From positions 1 to 64,000 of the forward strand of contig NZ_FODD01000019.1 of NCBI RefSeq assembly GCF_900110255.1: DNA of 64,000 nucleotides. The letters are read 5' to 3'. This document shows positions 49,811-58,580 of the stretch, piece by piece (position 1 is the first letter of the stretch; each line of letters begins with the position of its first letter). The notes under the pieces were generated by a model that was not told the origin of the DNA, did no database searches, and saw only the letters and a program-made list of their open reading frames with translations. This stretch comes from Actinacidiphila rubida (GTDB lineage: Bacteria > Actinomycetota > Actinomycetes > Streptomycetales > Streptomycetaceae). The translations under genes were made by a program, and so were the position numbers.

Positions 49811-51622
49811 GTGCTCGCTTCCACCCGCACGCCGTCGGGCGCGCGCCGCCGCCTGACGGCGGCCTGCACGGCGGGCGTACTCGCCGCGTGCGCCCTCGCG
49901 CTGAGTCCGGCCGGCACCGCGCGCGCCGACTCCGCGCCGCCGCACACCGCGTCGCCCTACGCCGCGTCCCCGTACTCCGCCGCGCGGCCGTCGGCCGCGC
50001 CGCACCCCGGGGTCCTGCACGCCAAGGCCCCGGCCGCGCCGGGCCCCGCCTTCGTCCTGCCCAGGCGCGCCCGGACGCTGTCCACCGCGGCCGCGGCCGA
50101 CGCGCTGACCACCCCGCGCTACGACGTGGACGGCGACGGCTTCGCGGACTTCCTCACGCAGGAGGTCGACGGCACCGTCCACCAGCTGGCGAGTGCCGCC
50201 GGCAGCTGGAAGTCGCTCGGCCAGAGCCCCACGACGTACCGCGACATCCTCACGCCCGGCAATCTCGACAGCGCGTCCGCCGGCCCCGAGATCCTGTCGC
50301 TGACCACCACCGGCCTGCTGTCGATGTGGGCGCACACCGCGTTCCCGACCGGCACGGCCACGTGGACCGGCAAGGGCTGGAACGCCTACAACAAGGTCGT
50401 GGCCGTCGGCGACATCGACGGCGACGGCTTCGGCGACCTGCTCGCCCGCACCCCCTCCGGCGACCTGTACCTGTACAAGGGCACCGGCAGCGCCACCGCG
50501 CCGTTCGCCGCGCGGGTCAAGGTCGGCAGCAGCTTCGGCGGCTACGACCAGCTGATCGGCGCCGGCGACATCGGCGCGACCGGCCACGAGACGCTGGTCG
50601 CCCGCGACCTCGCCGGCGACCTGTGGATGTACACCCTCGACGGGACCGCGGCCGACCCGCTGTCGGCCCGGGTGGAGATCGGCACCGGCTGGAACCTCTA
50701 CAACCAGCTCGTCGGCATCGGCGACGAGAGCGGCGCCGTCGGCGGCATCCTCGGCCGCGCGCAGAACGGCGACCTCTTCTACTACGAGGGCACCGGGACG
50801 GTCTCCGGTCCCAGCGGCACCCTCACCGCGCGGCGGGCCATCAGCACGGGCTGGAACAGCCTGCTGGTCGTCGGCCAGGGCAGCGTGCCGCTGTGGGGGA
50901 AGAACGACCTGTACGCCCAGACCTCCGGCGGCGACCTCTTCTACTACTACGGCAGCTTCACCGGCGGCGTCAGCGCCCGGCTGCGGGTGGGCGACCCCGG
51001 CCAGTGGAAGGGCTCCAGGCTCCTGACCTCGGTGTCGCTGTCCCAGAAGGACGAGGAACCGCTGCTGGAGATCTACAACAACGTCCTCTACAACGACACC
51101 CCGGGCTTCACCGCCACCAGCTCCGGGTGGGGCCAGTACACCACCGTCTTCGGTCCCGGCGACCTCAACGGCGACGGCCGCTCGGACCTGCTGGCCCGCG
51201 ACGCGAGCGGCGTGCTGTGGATCATGACCGGCAAGGGCGACGGCACGTTCTACGGCCGCGGCAAGGTCGGCGCGGGCTGGGGCGGTTACACCGCGCTGAC
51301 CGGAGCGGGGGACATCAACGGCGACGGCCTCCCCGACATCGTGGCCCGCAGCGGCGACGGCCACCTCTACCTCTACCTGGGGACGGGCTCCGGCCCCACG
51401 CCGTTCCAGCCGCGCATCGACATCGGCGCGGGCTGGAACATCTACGCCAGGCTCGCCTCGCCCGGCGACCTGGACGGCGACGGCCGCGCGGACCTCGTCG
51501 GCGTGACCGCCGGCGGGCAGCTCTACCGCTACAGCGGCTCCGGCCACACCGGCACCGCCACGTTCAGGCCCCGCGTCCAGATCGGCACCGCCGGCTGGAA
51601 CGGCTACAGCGCGCTGTTCTGA
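49811..51622 (+). CDS. Secreted FG-GAP/VCBS repeat protein
   Basis: A 603-aa exported protein. The N-terminal signal peptide is basic then hydrophobic and probably cut at TARADSAPP (about residues 36-40). The rest is a beta-propeller of FG-GAP/VCBS repeats, each with a Ca-binding DxDGDGxxD loop: DVDGDGFADFL, DIDGDGFGDLL, DLNGDGRSDLL, DINGDGLPDIV and DLDGDGRADLV. Two or three repeats (IGATGHETLV, IGDESGAVGGIL) have lost the loop. It ends in YSALF. GTG 49811 follows GGGGGGGATT. Role is probably extracellular binding; it stands next to three cell-wall hydrolase genes. Confidence 0.9.
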   Translation: MLASTRTPSGARRRLTAACTAGVLAACALALSPAGTARADSAPPHTASPYAASPYSAARPSAAPHPGVLHAKAPAAPGPAFVLPRRARTLSTAAAADALTTPRYDVDGDGFADFLTQEVDGTVHQLASAAGSWKSLGQSPTTYRDILTPGNLDSASAGPEILSLTTTGLLSMWAHTAFPTGTATWTGKGWNAYNKVVAVGDIDGDGFGDLLARTPSGDLYLYKGTGSATAPFAARVKVGSSFGGYDQLIGAGDIGATGHETLVARDLAGDLWMYTLDGTAADPLSARVEIGTGWNLYNQLVGIGDESGAVGGILGRAQNGDLFYYEGTGTVSGPSGTLTARRAISTGWNSLLVVGQGSVPLWGKNDLYAQTSGGDLFYYYGSFTGGVSARLRVGDPGQWKGSRLLTSVSLSQKDEEPLLEIYNNVLYNDTPGFTATSSGWGQYTTVFGPGDLNGDGRSDLLARDASGVLWIMTGKGDGTFYGRGKVGAGWGGYTALTGAGDINGDGLPDIVARSGDGHLYLYLGTGSGPTPFQPRIDIGAGWNIYARLASPGDLDGDGRADLVGVTAGGQLYRYSGSGHTGTATFRPRVQIGTAGWNGYSALF

Positions 51623-51634
51623 CCGCCGGCCGGC

Positions 51635-52693
51635 TCAGCCGGGCCGGGTCGCTCCCGCGAAGGGCATCTCCGAGACGGGGGCGATCCGGACCGGCGCGCC
51701 GGGGTGCGGCGCGTGGATCATCTGCCCGCCGCCGATGTAGATGCCGACGTGGCTGACGCCGGAGTAGAAGAACACCAGGTCCCCGGGGAGCAGTCCGGAC
51801 TCCGGGACCCGGGTGCCGGCGTTGATCTGGGTGTAGGTGGTGCGCGGCAGGGCCACGCCGGCCGACCGCCACGCCGCCTGCGTCAGCCCCGAGCAGTCGT
51901 AGGCGTTGGGGCCGGTGGCGCCCCACACGTAGGGCAGGCCCAGCGCGCGGTAGGCGAACGCGACGGCCTGGGCGGCGCGCGCCGAGGGCGCGCCCGCGGC
52001 GACGGTCAGCGGCGGGCGGACGGTGGAGCGGTTCGCGGCGGACGCGCTGTTCTGGTCCGGGCCGTCGGCGGCGTTCACCGCCGCGCGGTCCGCGGGACTG
52101 AGCTGGGCGAGCAGCGCCTGCGCGGCGGCCAGGGTGCGCTGCACCGTCTGCTTGCGGGCCGCGAGCCGGGACTGCGCCGCCCGCAGGGCGTCGAGCCGGC
52201 CGGCCGCCTCGGCCCGGGTCTGGGCCATGCCGCGCTGCTGCGCGATCAGCCGGTCCAGCGCCGCGGACTGCCGGTTCCCCAACTGGTCGAGCATCCCGGC
52301 CTGTTCCAGGTAGGCCTGCGGGGACGAGCTGAGCACGAGCTGCAGCGACGGGTCGAGGGAGCCCGACCGGTACTGCGCCGCGGCGACCGTCCCGAGCGCG
52401 TCCCGGGTGGCGTTGAGCGCGGCGGCCTTGCGCGCCAGCTCGTCCTGCAGCCCGTTCAGCGCCTTCTGCGCCGCGTCCGCCTGCTGCTTGGCGCCGTCGT
52501 ACTGCTCGGTCGCCCGCTCGGCCTCCTGGTACAGGGTCTGCACCTTGGCCTTGACCTCCTCCGGTGTGAGCCGGGGCTGTGCGTTGCCGGTCTCGCCGAA
52601 CAGGGACACCGACGCGGCCGAGGCCAGGGCGAGGGTGCAGGCGGCGCGGGAGACGGTGACGCGGGGTCTGGGCGGGCGACTGTGTGAGGCCAT
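51635..52693 (-). CDS. NlpC/P60 cell-wall hydrolase 1
   Basis: A 352-aa secreted peptidoglycan endopeptidase. The N terminus is a signal peptide; residues about 45-225 form a long Ala/Gln-rich coiled coil. The NlpC/P60 domain ends the protein with the catalytic cysteine in GPNAYDCSGLTQAAWRSAG, the histidine in SGVSHVGIYIG and the third polar residue in MIHAPHPG. It should cleave the D-Glu to diamino-acid bond of stem peptides. It is 12 bases from the convergent FG-GAP gene. No riboswitch is seen upstream of this copy. Confidence 0.92.
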   Translation of the reverse strand: MASHSRPPRPRVTVSRAACTLALASAASVSLFGETGNAQPRLTPEEVKAKVQTLYQEAERATEQYDGAKQQADAAQKALNGLQDELARKAAALNATRDALGTVAAAQYRSGSLDPSLQLVLSSSPQAYLEQAGMLDQLGNRQSAALDRLIAQQRGMAQTRAEAAGRLDALRAAQSRLAARKQTVQRTLAAAQALLAQLSPADRAAVNAADGPDQNSASAANRSTVRPPLTVAAGAPSARAAQAVAFAYRALGLPYVWGATGPNAYDCSGLTQAAWRSAGVALPRTTYTQINAGTRVPESGLLPGDLVFFYSGVSHVGIYIGGGQMIHAPHPGAPVRIAPVSEMPFAGATRPG

Positions 52694-53193
52694 GCGGCCG
52701 TCACTCCTTCCGGAGGTGGGTCCGGCGGCGCCTGCACGGGGGAACAGGACGCCGCCGGACCTCGGCGGAGGCGGCCGGCCGCCGGGCGACGGCGCTGCGT
52801 CGGACGGCGGGGGGATCGGCCACCTGTCGAGCGACGCTAAACCTCGACGGGGCGGGAAGGGGGGCGATGGACCGGGACTGGTGCCCTTCCGGCCGGGCCC
52901 GACCGGAACCGACCGCCGTTCGACGGGTGACCCGCCCGCTTTCGCACCCGCCCTGACCGAAGCGCCCCGCAGCCCCACCAGGATCGGCGCCAAGCCGGCG
53001 GTGCTGGTCGTGATCCTGGGCCCGGTCCACGTCGAGCGCGACGAGGAGCGGGTGGACCGCGCGACGTTCGGCGCGGTGGGTGCGCTGACCACGCTCACCC
53101 TCTTCATCGCCGTGCTCCGGACGTGGCACGGCCGCGCGGCCCTGCTCCGGGGGAGCGGACCGCGCGGCCGGGCTGCTGCTGTGCTGCTGTGCG
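52694..53193. other. Non-coding region between NlpC/P60 genes 1 and 2
   Basis: No gene is supported. On the minus strand an inverted repeat GTCGAG...CTCGAC (about 52823-52847) encloses TAGCGT, which could be a -10 element for hydrolase 1. GCTGCTG short repeats occur near 53172. Open frames across it translate to Arg/Pro-rich sequence. Confidence 0.4.
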
Positions 53194-54231
53194 TCAGGCG
53201 ACGCGGCGGGCGGCCGCGAACGGCATCCAGCTCATCGGCGCGATCTCCACGGTCGCGCCGGTGTGCGGGGCGTGCACGATCTGCCCGTTGCCCAGGTAGA
53301 TGCCCACGTGCGAGATGCCCGAGTAGAAGAACACCAGGTCGCCCGGCTGCAGATCGGCCTGGGAGACGGCGACGCCGTCCTTGACCTGGTCCCAGGTGGT
53401 GCGGCCGATGCTGACGCCCGCCGCGCGGTACGCGGCCTGGGTCAGCCCGGAGCAGTCGTACGAGCTGGGGCCGGTACCGCCGGACACGTACGGCTTGCCG
53501 CGCTGGGACAGGGCGAACTGGATGGCCGCGGCGGCGCGTCCGCTCGCCGGACCGGAGTACGTGTAGCTGGTGGTCGCGGCCGAGGTCGACGGCTGCAGCG
53601 CGGCGAGCTTCTGCTTCTGCGCCGCGGTGAGGCTGTTCAGCAGCTTCTGCGCGGCCGCCAGCTTCGTCTGCAGGTTCTTCTTCTCGGTCGCCAGCTTGCT
53701 CTGCGCACTGGTCAGCTGGTCCAGGCTCGAGGTGGCCTGAGCGCGCTGGATGTTGGCCTGCTCCTCCTGGACCTTGAAGGTCTGCAGGGCGTCTTCCTGC
53801 GTGGTGGAGAGCCGGTCCATCATGTGCGTCTGCTGCAGGAACTGCTCCGGGTCGTCGGACAGGAGCAGCTGCGTGGTCTGGTCCAGGCCGCCGTCGCGGT
53901 ACTGGGCGGTGGCGAACTGGCCCAGCACGCGCCGGGTCTCGTTCATCTGCTGCGTCTTCTGGGCGACCTGCTCGAGGAGCTGGTTGGCCTTGGCGCGCTC
54001 CGCCGAGGTCTTCTCCTTGGCCTGGTCGTACTGCTGGGTGGCCACCTCGGCCTGCTGGTTGAGCGAGTCGATCTGCTTCTTGACCTCGGTGATCGAGGGC
54101 TTGGCAGGTGCCGCGTTCGCGGTCTCGCTCATCAGGGTGACCGATGCCAGTGCCGCCGCGGTGACTCCGACCGCCGCGCGCGGCGCGGCGCTGGCGAGAA
54201 TCCGGGTACGCGGCTTGCGGTGCGACGCCAC
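53194..54231 (-). CDS. NlpC/P60 cell-wall hydrolase 2 (c-di-AMP riboswitch-controlled)
   Basis: A 345-aa secreted endopeptidase. The signal peptide ends near ETANAAPAKP, a coiled coil (about residues 45-210) is rich in Gln/Ala/Lys, and the catalytic domain has SSYDCSGLTQAAYRAAG, SGISHVGIYLG and IVHAPHTG. The GTG at 54231 follows GGAAGGAGT. A ydaO-type c-di-AMP riboswitch lies 22 bases before the start codon, so expression should respond to this wall-homeostasis messenger. N-terminal likeness to hydrolase 3 (MASHRK/MATHRK) shows they are duplicates. Confidence 0.94.
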   Translation of the reverse strand: MASHRKPRTRILASAAPRAAVGVTAAALASVTLMSETANAAPAKPSITEVKKQIDSLNQQAEVATQQYDQAKEKTSAERAKANQLLEQVAQKTQQMNETRRVLGQFATAQYRDGGLDQTTQLLLSDDPEQFLQQTHMMDRLSTTQEDALQTFKVQEEQANIQRAQATSSLDQLTSAQSKLATEKKNLQTKLAAAQKLLNSLTAAQKQKLAALQPSTSAATTSYTYSGPASGRAAAAIQFALSQRGKPYVSGGTGPSSYDCSGLTQAAYRAAGVSIGRTTWDQVKDGVAVSQADLQPGDLVFFYSGISHVGIYLGNGQIVHAPHTGATVEIAPMSWMPFAAARRVA

Positions 54232-54253
54232 TGCTGGCGACTCCTTCCGTGGA

Positions 54254-54388
54254 CCGCCGACCGGGTTAGCTGACGGGTTCGGGCTGGGAAGGCTGCCCTA
54301 CGGTACGGACGCTTGCGGGCGTCTGTCCCGATTCACCCCAATTACTGCTGGTGGGTCCCCGGTTCCGGCCGCCGGCCGGATTAGGCGG
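54254..54388 (-). ncRNA. c-di-AMP riboswitch (ydaO-yuaA type)
   Basis: Conserved boxes appear in order on the minus strand: GCCTAATCC (near 54386), GGAACCGGGGACCCA, TTGGGGTGAAT (near 54341), and CCGTCAGCTAACC (near 54274). A closing helix pairs CCGCC with GGCGG at the element's ends. This is the ydaO aptamer. A further hairpin just 5' (AGGTGAC/GTCACCT with GCCGGC arms, about 54389-54433) is not part of the core. The aptamer ends 22 bases before the start codon, so it may hide the ribosome-binding site. Confidence 0.92.
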
Positions 54389-54537
54389 AGGTGACGTGCT
54401 GCCGGCACTTGCGCCGGCGGGAGGCAGGTCACCTAGCGGGCTACGGTAATCAACTGATACGGCTCTTGGGAAGTTTGGATCGCAATGTGACCGAAATCGG
54501 TTCGTGATCTTACGGGTCGTGACGGCGGTTCAGGGGA

Positions 54538-55686
54538 TCAATACGGGCGAACCGCGGCGTAGAAGGGCATTTCCGTGATCGGCGCGATCTTGACGACGGT
54601 GCCCGTGTGCGGAGCGTGAATCATCTCGCCGCCGCCGATGTACATGCCGACGTGGCTGACGTCGCTGAAGAAGAAGATCAGGTCGCCCGGCTGCAGGTTC
54701 GCCTCCGAGACCCGGGTGCCGACGTTCACCTGGTCGTAGGTGGTGCGCGGCAGGTTGATGCCGGCCGCCTTGTAGGCCGCCTGCGTCAGACCCGAGCAGT
54801 CGAACGAGTCGGGGCCGGTGGCGCCCCACACGTACGGCTTGCCGATCTGCTGGCGGGCGAAGGCGATCGCCTGCTGGGCGACCGAGGAGTTGGACGGCGT
54901 GGTCGTGGTCGGAGCCGTCGACGAGCCCGAAGACCCCGACGACTTCGCCTTGGCCGCGGCCGCCTTGGCCGCCGCCAGCTGCTGGGCGGCCTCCCTGGCC
55001 TTGATCTTCGCCGCCGCCAGCTGGGCCTCTCGCTCCTGTTCGAGCTGCAGCAGGGCCAGCCGCTCCTTCTCCTTCGCGGTCAGGCTGTTGAGGAGGTGCT
55101 GGGCCGCGGCGAGCTTGGTCTGCACGTCCTGCTTGGCGGCCTTGAGCTTCGCCTGCTGCTCGGTGAGCGTGGTCAGGCTCTTGGCCGCCTCCACGCGCTG
55201 CTGCGTCGCGGCGACCTGCTGCACGCGGAACGACTCGACGGCCGCCTTCTGCCGCTGCGCCAGGACGTCGGTCAGGTGCAGCTGGTCCACGAGGTCCTGC
55301 GGGCTGCCGGAGAGCATGTAGCGGGTGGTCGACTCGTCGCCGCCGCCCCGGTACTGCGCGGCCGCGTACTGGCCGAGCTGCCGGCGGGCGTCGTTGAGCG
55401 TCTGGGTCCTCCGGGCCACCTGTGCCAGCAGCTTGTCGACCTTGGCGTTCTGCTGGTCGACCTGCTCCTTGGCGCCGTCGTACTGCTCCGTGGCGACCTC
55501 GGCCAGGTGCATCAGCTTGTCGACCTGGGTCTTGATGTCGGCGATGGACGGCGGCGGTGGCGGGGCGGCGTTGGCCGTCTCGCTCAGCAGCGTCACGGTC
55601 GCGAGAGCGGCGGTGGTGATGCCCACCGCCGCCCGTGGTCCGGTCGTGCTGAGAATTGCGGGTTTTGCCTTACGGTGCGTCGCCAT
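54538..55686 (-). CDS. NlpC/P60 cell-wall hydrolase 3
   Basis: A 382-aa secreted endopeptidase with signal peptide (cut near ETANAAPP), a long coiled coil ending in a KAREAAQQLAAAKAAAAKAK segment, a Ser/Thr-rich hinge, and the NlpC/P60 domain (PDSFDCSGLTQAAYKAAG; SDVSHVGMYIG; MIHAPHTG). The ATG at 55686 follows AAGGAGTCCGCC. No riboswitch is evident here. The upstream AT-rich segment (about 55790-55806) probably holds its promoter. It is the distal member of the three-gene hydrolase cluster and is divergent from pcrA. Confidence 0.93.
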   Translation of the reverse strand: MATHRKAKPAILSTTGPRAAVGITTAALATVTLLSETANAAPPPPPSIADIKTQVDKLMHLAEVATEQYDGAKEQVDQQNAKVDKLLAQVARRTQTLNDARRQLGQYAAAQYRGGGDESTTRYMLSGSPQDLVDQLHLTDVLAQRQKAAVESFRVQQVAATQQRVEAAKSLTTLTEQQAKLKAAKQDVQTKLAAAQHLLNSLTAKEKERLALLQLEQEREAQLAAAKIKAREAAQQLAAAKAAAAKAKSSGSSGSSTAPTTTTPSNSSVAQQAIAFARQQIGKPYVWGATGPDSFDCSGLTQAAYKAAGINLPRTTYDQVNVGTRVSEANLQPGDLIFFFSDVSHVGMYIGGGEMIHAPHTGTVVKIAPITEMPFYAAVRPY

Positions 55687-55927
55687 GGCGGGCGGACTCC
55701 TTTCGGACGCGAACCGGTGTGGCTGGTGCGGGAACGTAGCCGAGGCGCCGGTCCGCGCGGAAGCCCCATGTCCGATAAGGCCCGATACCTTTTCGTAATC
55801 TTTTGCTCGAACGGATGTGCCGTCACGCAGCGTGCTGGGGAGGACACGGCCGTGTGCCGTTCCGGCCCGGTGAACCGGGCATGAACCGGGACGGACTGTC
55901 GGCGGAGCGGCCTAGACTCAGGAGGCG

Positions 55928-58486
55928 ATGAGCAGCCTCTTTGACGACAGCTTCCTGGCCGGCCTCGACGCGGCCCACGGCCCGTCCGACGACGGACCGC
56001 CCCCGCCACCGGACGGGGAGCACGACACACCGGACCACGAGCCGGAGGGCCTGTTCGGCGACCGGTTCGACCGCCCGCCGCCGGCCCGTGACGCCCACTA
56101 CCGCGACGGCGCCGCCCGTCCCGCCGTGGACCCCGCGCAGCTGCTGGAGGGCCTCAACCCGCAGCAGCGCGCCGCCGTGGAGCACTCCGGCGGACCGCTG
56201 CTCATCGTGGCCGGCGCCGGCTCCGGCAAGACCCGTGTGCTCACCCAGCGCATCGCGTACCTGCTGTACGCCCGGCACGTGCACCCCGGCTCGATCCTGG
56301 CGATCACCTTCACCAACAAGGCCGCCGGCGAGATGAAGGAGCGGGTGGAGCAGCTGGTCGGCCCGCGGGCCGGCGCCATGTGGGTGTCGACGTTCCACAG
56401 CGCGTGCGTGCGCATCCTGCGCCGCGAGTCGAAGAGGCTCGGCTTCACCTCGTCGTTCTCGATCTACGACGCCGCCGACTCCAAGCGCCTGATGGCCCTG
56501 GTCTGCCAGCGCGACCTGGACCTGGACCCCAAGCAGTTCCCGCCGAAGTCGTTCAGCGCCAAGATCTCCAACCTCAAGAACGAGCTCATCGACGAGGAGA
56601 CCTTCGCCGCCCAGGCCGAGAACCCCTTCGACAAGAAGCTCGCCGAGGCGTACACGCTGTACCAGTCGCGGTTGCGCGAGGCCAACGCGCTGGACTTCGA
56701 CGACATCATCATGACCACGGTCAACCTGCTGCAGGCGTTCCCGGACGTCGCCGAGCACTACCGGCGGCGCTTCCGGCACGTCCTGGTCGACGAGTACCAG
56801 GACACCAACCACGCCCAGTACACGCTGGTCCGCGAGCTGGTCGGCACCGAGCCCGCCGAGGGCGCGGAGGGCGAGGAGGACGGCGGCACCGAGGGTGCGG
56901 AGGACGGCGGGACCGCCGCACCGCTGCCGCCGCCCGCGGAGCTGTGCGTGGTGGGTGACGCCGACCAGTCGATCTACGCGTTCCGCGGCGCCACCATCCG
57001 CAACATCCTCCAGTTCGAGGAGGACTACCCGCAGGCCCGCACGATCCTGCTGGAGCAGAACTACCGCTCCACGCAGACGATCCTGACCGCGGCCAACGCC
57101 GTCATCGAGCGCAACGCCGGCCGCCGCGCCAAGAACCTGTGGACCGAGTCCGGCGACGGGCCGGTCATCACCGGCTACGTCGCCGACCAGGAGCACGACG
57201 AGGCGCAGTTCGTCGCCGACGAGATAGACCGGCTCACCGACGCCGGCCAGGCCCGCCCCGGCGACGTCGCGGTCTTCTACCGCACCAACGCCCAGTCCCG
57301 CGTGTTCGAGGAGGTGTTCATCCGCGTCGGCCTGCCCTACAAGGTCGTCGGCGGGGTGCGCTTCTACGAGCGGCGCGAGGTCCGGGACGTGCTGGCGTAC
57401 CTGCGGGTGCTGGCCAACCCCGAGGACGGCGTGCCGCTGCGCCGCATCCTCAACGTCCCCAAGCGCGGCATCGGCGATCGCGCCGAGGCGATGGTCGACG
57501 CGCTGGCGCAGCGCGAGCGGATCTCCTTCGCGCAGGCGCTGCGCCGGGTCGACGAGGCGTACGGCATGGCCGCCCGGTCCGCGAACGCCGTCAGGCGCTT
57601 CAACACGCTCATGGACGAGCTGCGCACCGTCGTGGAGTCCGGCGCGGGCCCCGCGGTCGTCCTGGAGGCCGTGCTGGAACGCACGGGCTACCTGGCGGAG
57701 TTGCAGGCGTCCACCGATCCGCAGGACGAGACCCGCGTCGAGAACCTTCAGGAACTCGCCGCTGTGGCACTGGAGTTCGAGCAGGATCGGGGCGAGGACG
57801 GCGGCGGCACCCTGGCGGAGTTCCTGGAACGCGTCGCGCTGGTCGCCGACTCCGACGAGATCCCGGACGAGGACGCGGAGTCCGGGGGCGTCATCACGTT
57901 GATGACCCTGCACACCGCGAAGGGCCTGGAGTTCCCCGTGGTGTTCCTGACCGGCATGGAGGACGGCGTCTTCCCGCACATGCGCGCGCTCGGCCAGGTC
58001 AAGGAGCTGGAGGAGGAGCGGCGGCTGGCGTACGTCGGCATCACCCGCGCCCGCGAGCGCCTCTACCTGACCCGCGCGACGATGCGCAGCGCCTGGGGCC
58101 AGCCGTCCTACAACCCGCCGTCGCGGTTCCTGGAGGAGATCCCGGACGACCTCATCGAGTGGAAGCGCACCGGCGGGTCCCCGTCGGGGGGCTTCGGCTC
58201 GCGCTCCGGCGGCGGGGACGGAGCGGTGTCCAAGGCGGCGGCGTCGCTGTCGTCCACGCTGGCCGCGCGCGGCCGTTCGGGCTCCGGCGGCTTCGCCACC
58301 CGCCGGTCCGGCGACCGGCCGGTGATCTCACTGGCCGTCGGCGACCGCGTCACCCACGACCAGTTCGGCCTGGGCACGGTCGTCGCGGTCACCGGACGCC
58401 CCGGCGACGAGAAGGCCACCATCGACTTCGGGGACGAGCGGCCCAAGCAGCTGCTGCTGCGCTACGCGCCCGTCGAGAAGCTGTAG
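55928..58486 (+). CDS. pcrA: ATP-dependent DNA helicase PcrA/UvrD
   Basis: A superfamily 1 3'-5' helicase for nucleotide-excision and recombination repair. The 852-aa product has a 75-residue disordered acidic leader, then LNPQQRAAVEHSGGPLLIVAGAGSGKT (Q motif and Walker A, about residues 76-102), DEYQDTNHAQYTLV (Walker B), DADQSIYAFRGA, NYRSTQTIL, TLHTAKGLEFPVVFLTGMEDGVFPH and VGITRARERLYLT. An acidic Gly/Glu insert (about residues 310-332) separates motif II from III. The C-terminal Tudor-like domain ends GVGDRVTHDQFGLGTVV-like sequence. The ATG follows AGGAGGCG. Confidence 0.97.
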   Translation: MSSLFDDSFLAGLDAAHGPSDDGPPPPPDGEHDTPDHEPEGLFGDRFDRPPPARDAHYRDGAARPAVDPAQLLEGLNPQQRAAVEHSGGPLLIVAGAGSGKTRVLTQRIAYLLYARHVHPGSILAITFTNKAAGEMKERVEQLVGPRAGAMWVSTFHSACVRILRRESKRLGFTSSFSIYDAADSKRLMALVCQRDLDLDPKQFPPKSFSAKISNLKNELIDEETFAAQAENPFDKKLAEAYTLYQSRLREANALDFDDIIMTTVNLLQAFPDVAEHYRRRFRHVLVDEYQDTNHAQYTLVRELVGTEPAEGAEGEEDGGTEGAEDGGTAAPLPPPAELCVVGDADQSIYAFRGATIRNILQFEEDYPQARTILLEQNYRSTQTILTAANAVIERNAGRRAKNLWTESGDGPVITGYVADQEHDEAQFVADEIDRLTDAGQARPGDVAVFYRTNAQSRVFEEVFIRVGLPYKVVGGVRFYERREVRDVLAYLRVLANPEDGVPLRRILNVPKRGIGDRAEAMVDALAQRERISFAQALRRVDEAYGMAARSANAVRRFNTLMDELRTVVESGAGPAVVLEAVLERTGYLAELQASTDPQDETRVENLQELAAVALEFEQDRGEDGGGTLAEFLERVALVADSDEIPDEDAESGGVITLMTLHTAKGLEFPVVFLTGMEDGVFPHMRALGQVKELEEERRLAYVGITRARERLYLTRATMRSAWGQPSYNPPSRFLEEIPDDLIEWKRTGGSPSGGFGSRSGGGDGAVSKAAASLSSTLAARGRSGSGGFATRRSGDRPVISLAVGDRVTHDQFGLGTVVAVTGRPGDEKATIDFGDERPKQLLLRYAPVEKL

Positions 58487-58506
58487 GACGCGCCGGCCCG
58501 GCGTCC

Positions 58507-58536
58507 GGTCGCGGTCCCGCGCGCGGGACCGCGACC
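58507..58536. terminator. Perfect 30-bp palindrome between pcrA and the M23 gene
   Basis: Symmetric from 58507 to 58536 (GGTCGCGGTCCCGCG and its complement, no spacer). It lies 21 bases after the pcrA stop and before the end of the convergent peptidase gene, so it is probably a bidirectional terminator. Confidence 0.75.
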
Positions 58537-58580
58537 CGGGGCGGAGGTGAGCGCCCGCGGGCCGGGCGTGACGGCCTGGC

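Noticed and set aside
52694..53193. A second c-di-AMP riboswitch upstream of NlpC/P60 gene 1
   Set aside because: A CTAAACC-like word near 52840 was considered, but the ydaO boxes (TTGGGGTGAAT, GTCAGCTAACC) are absent.
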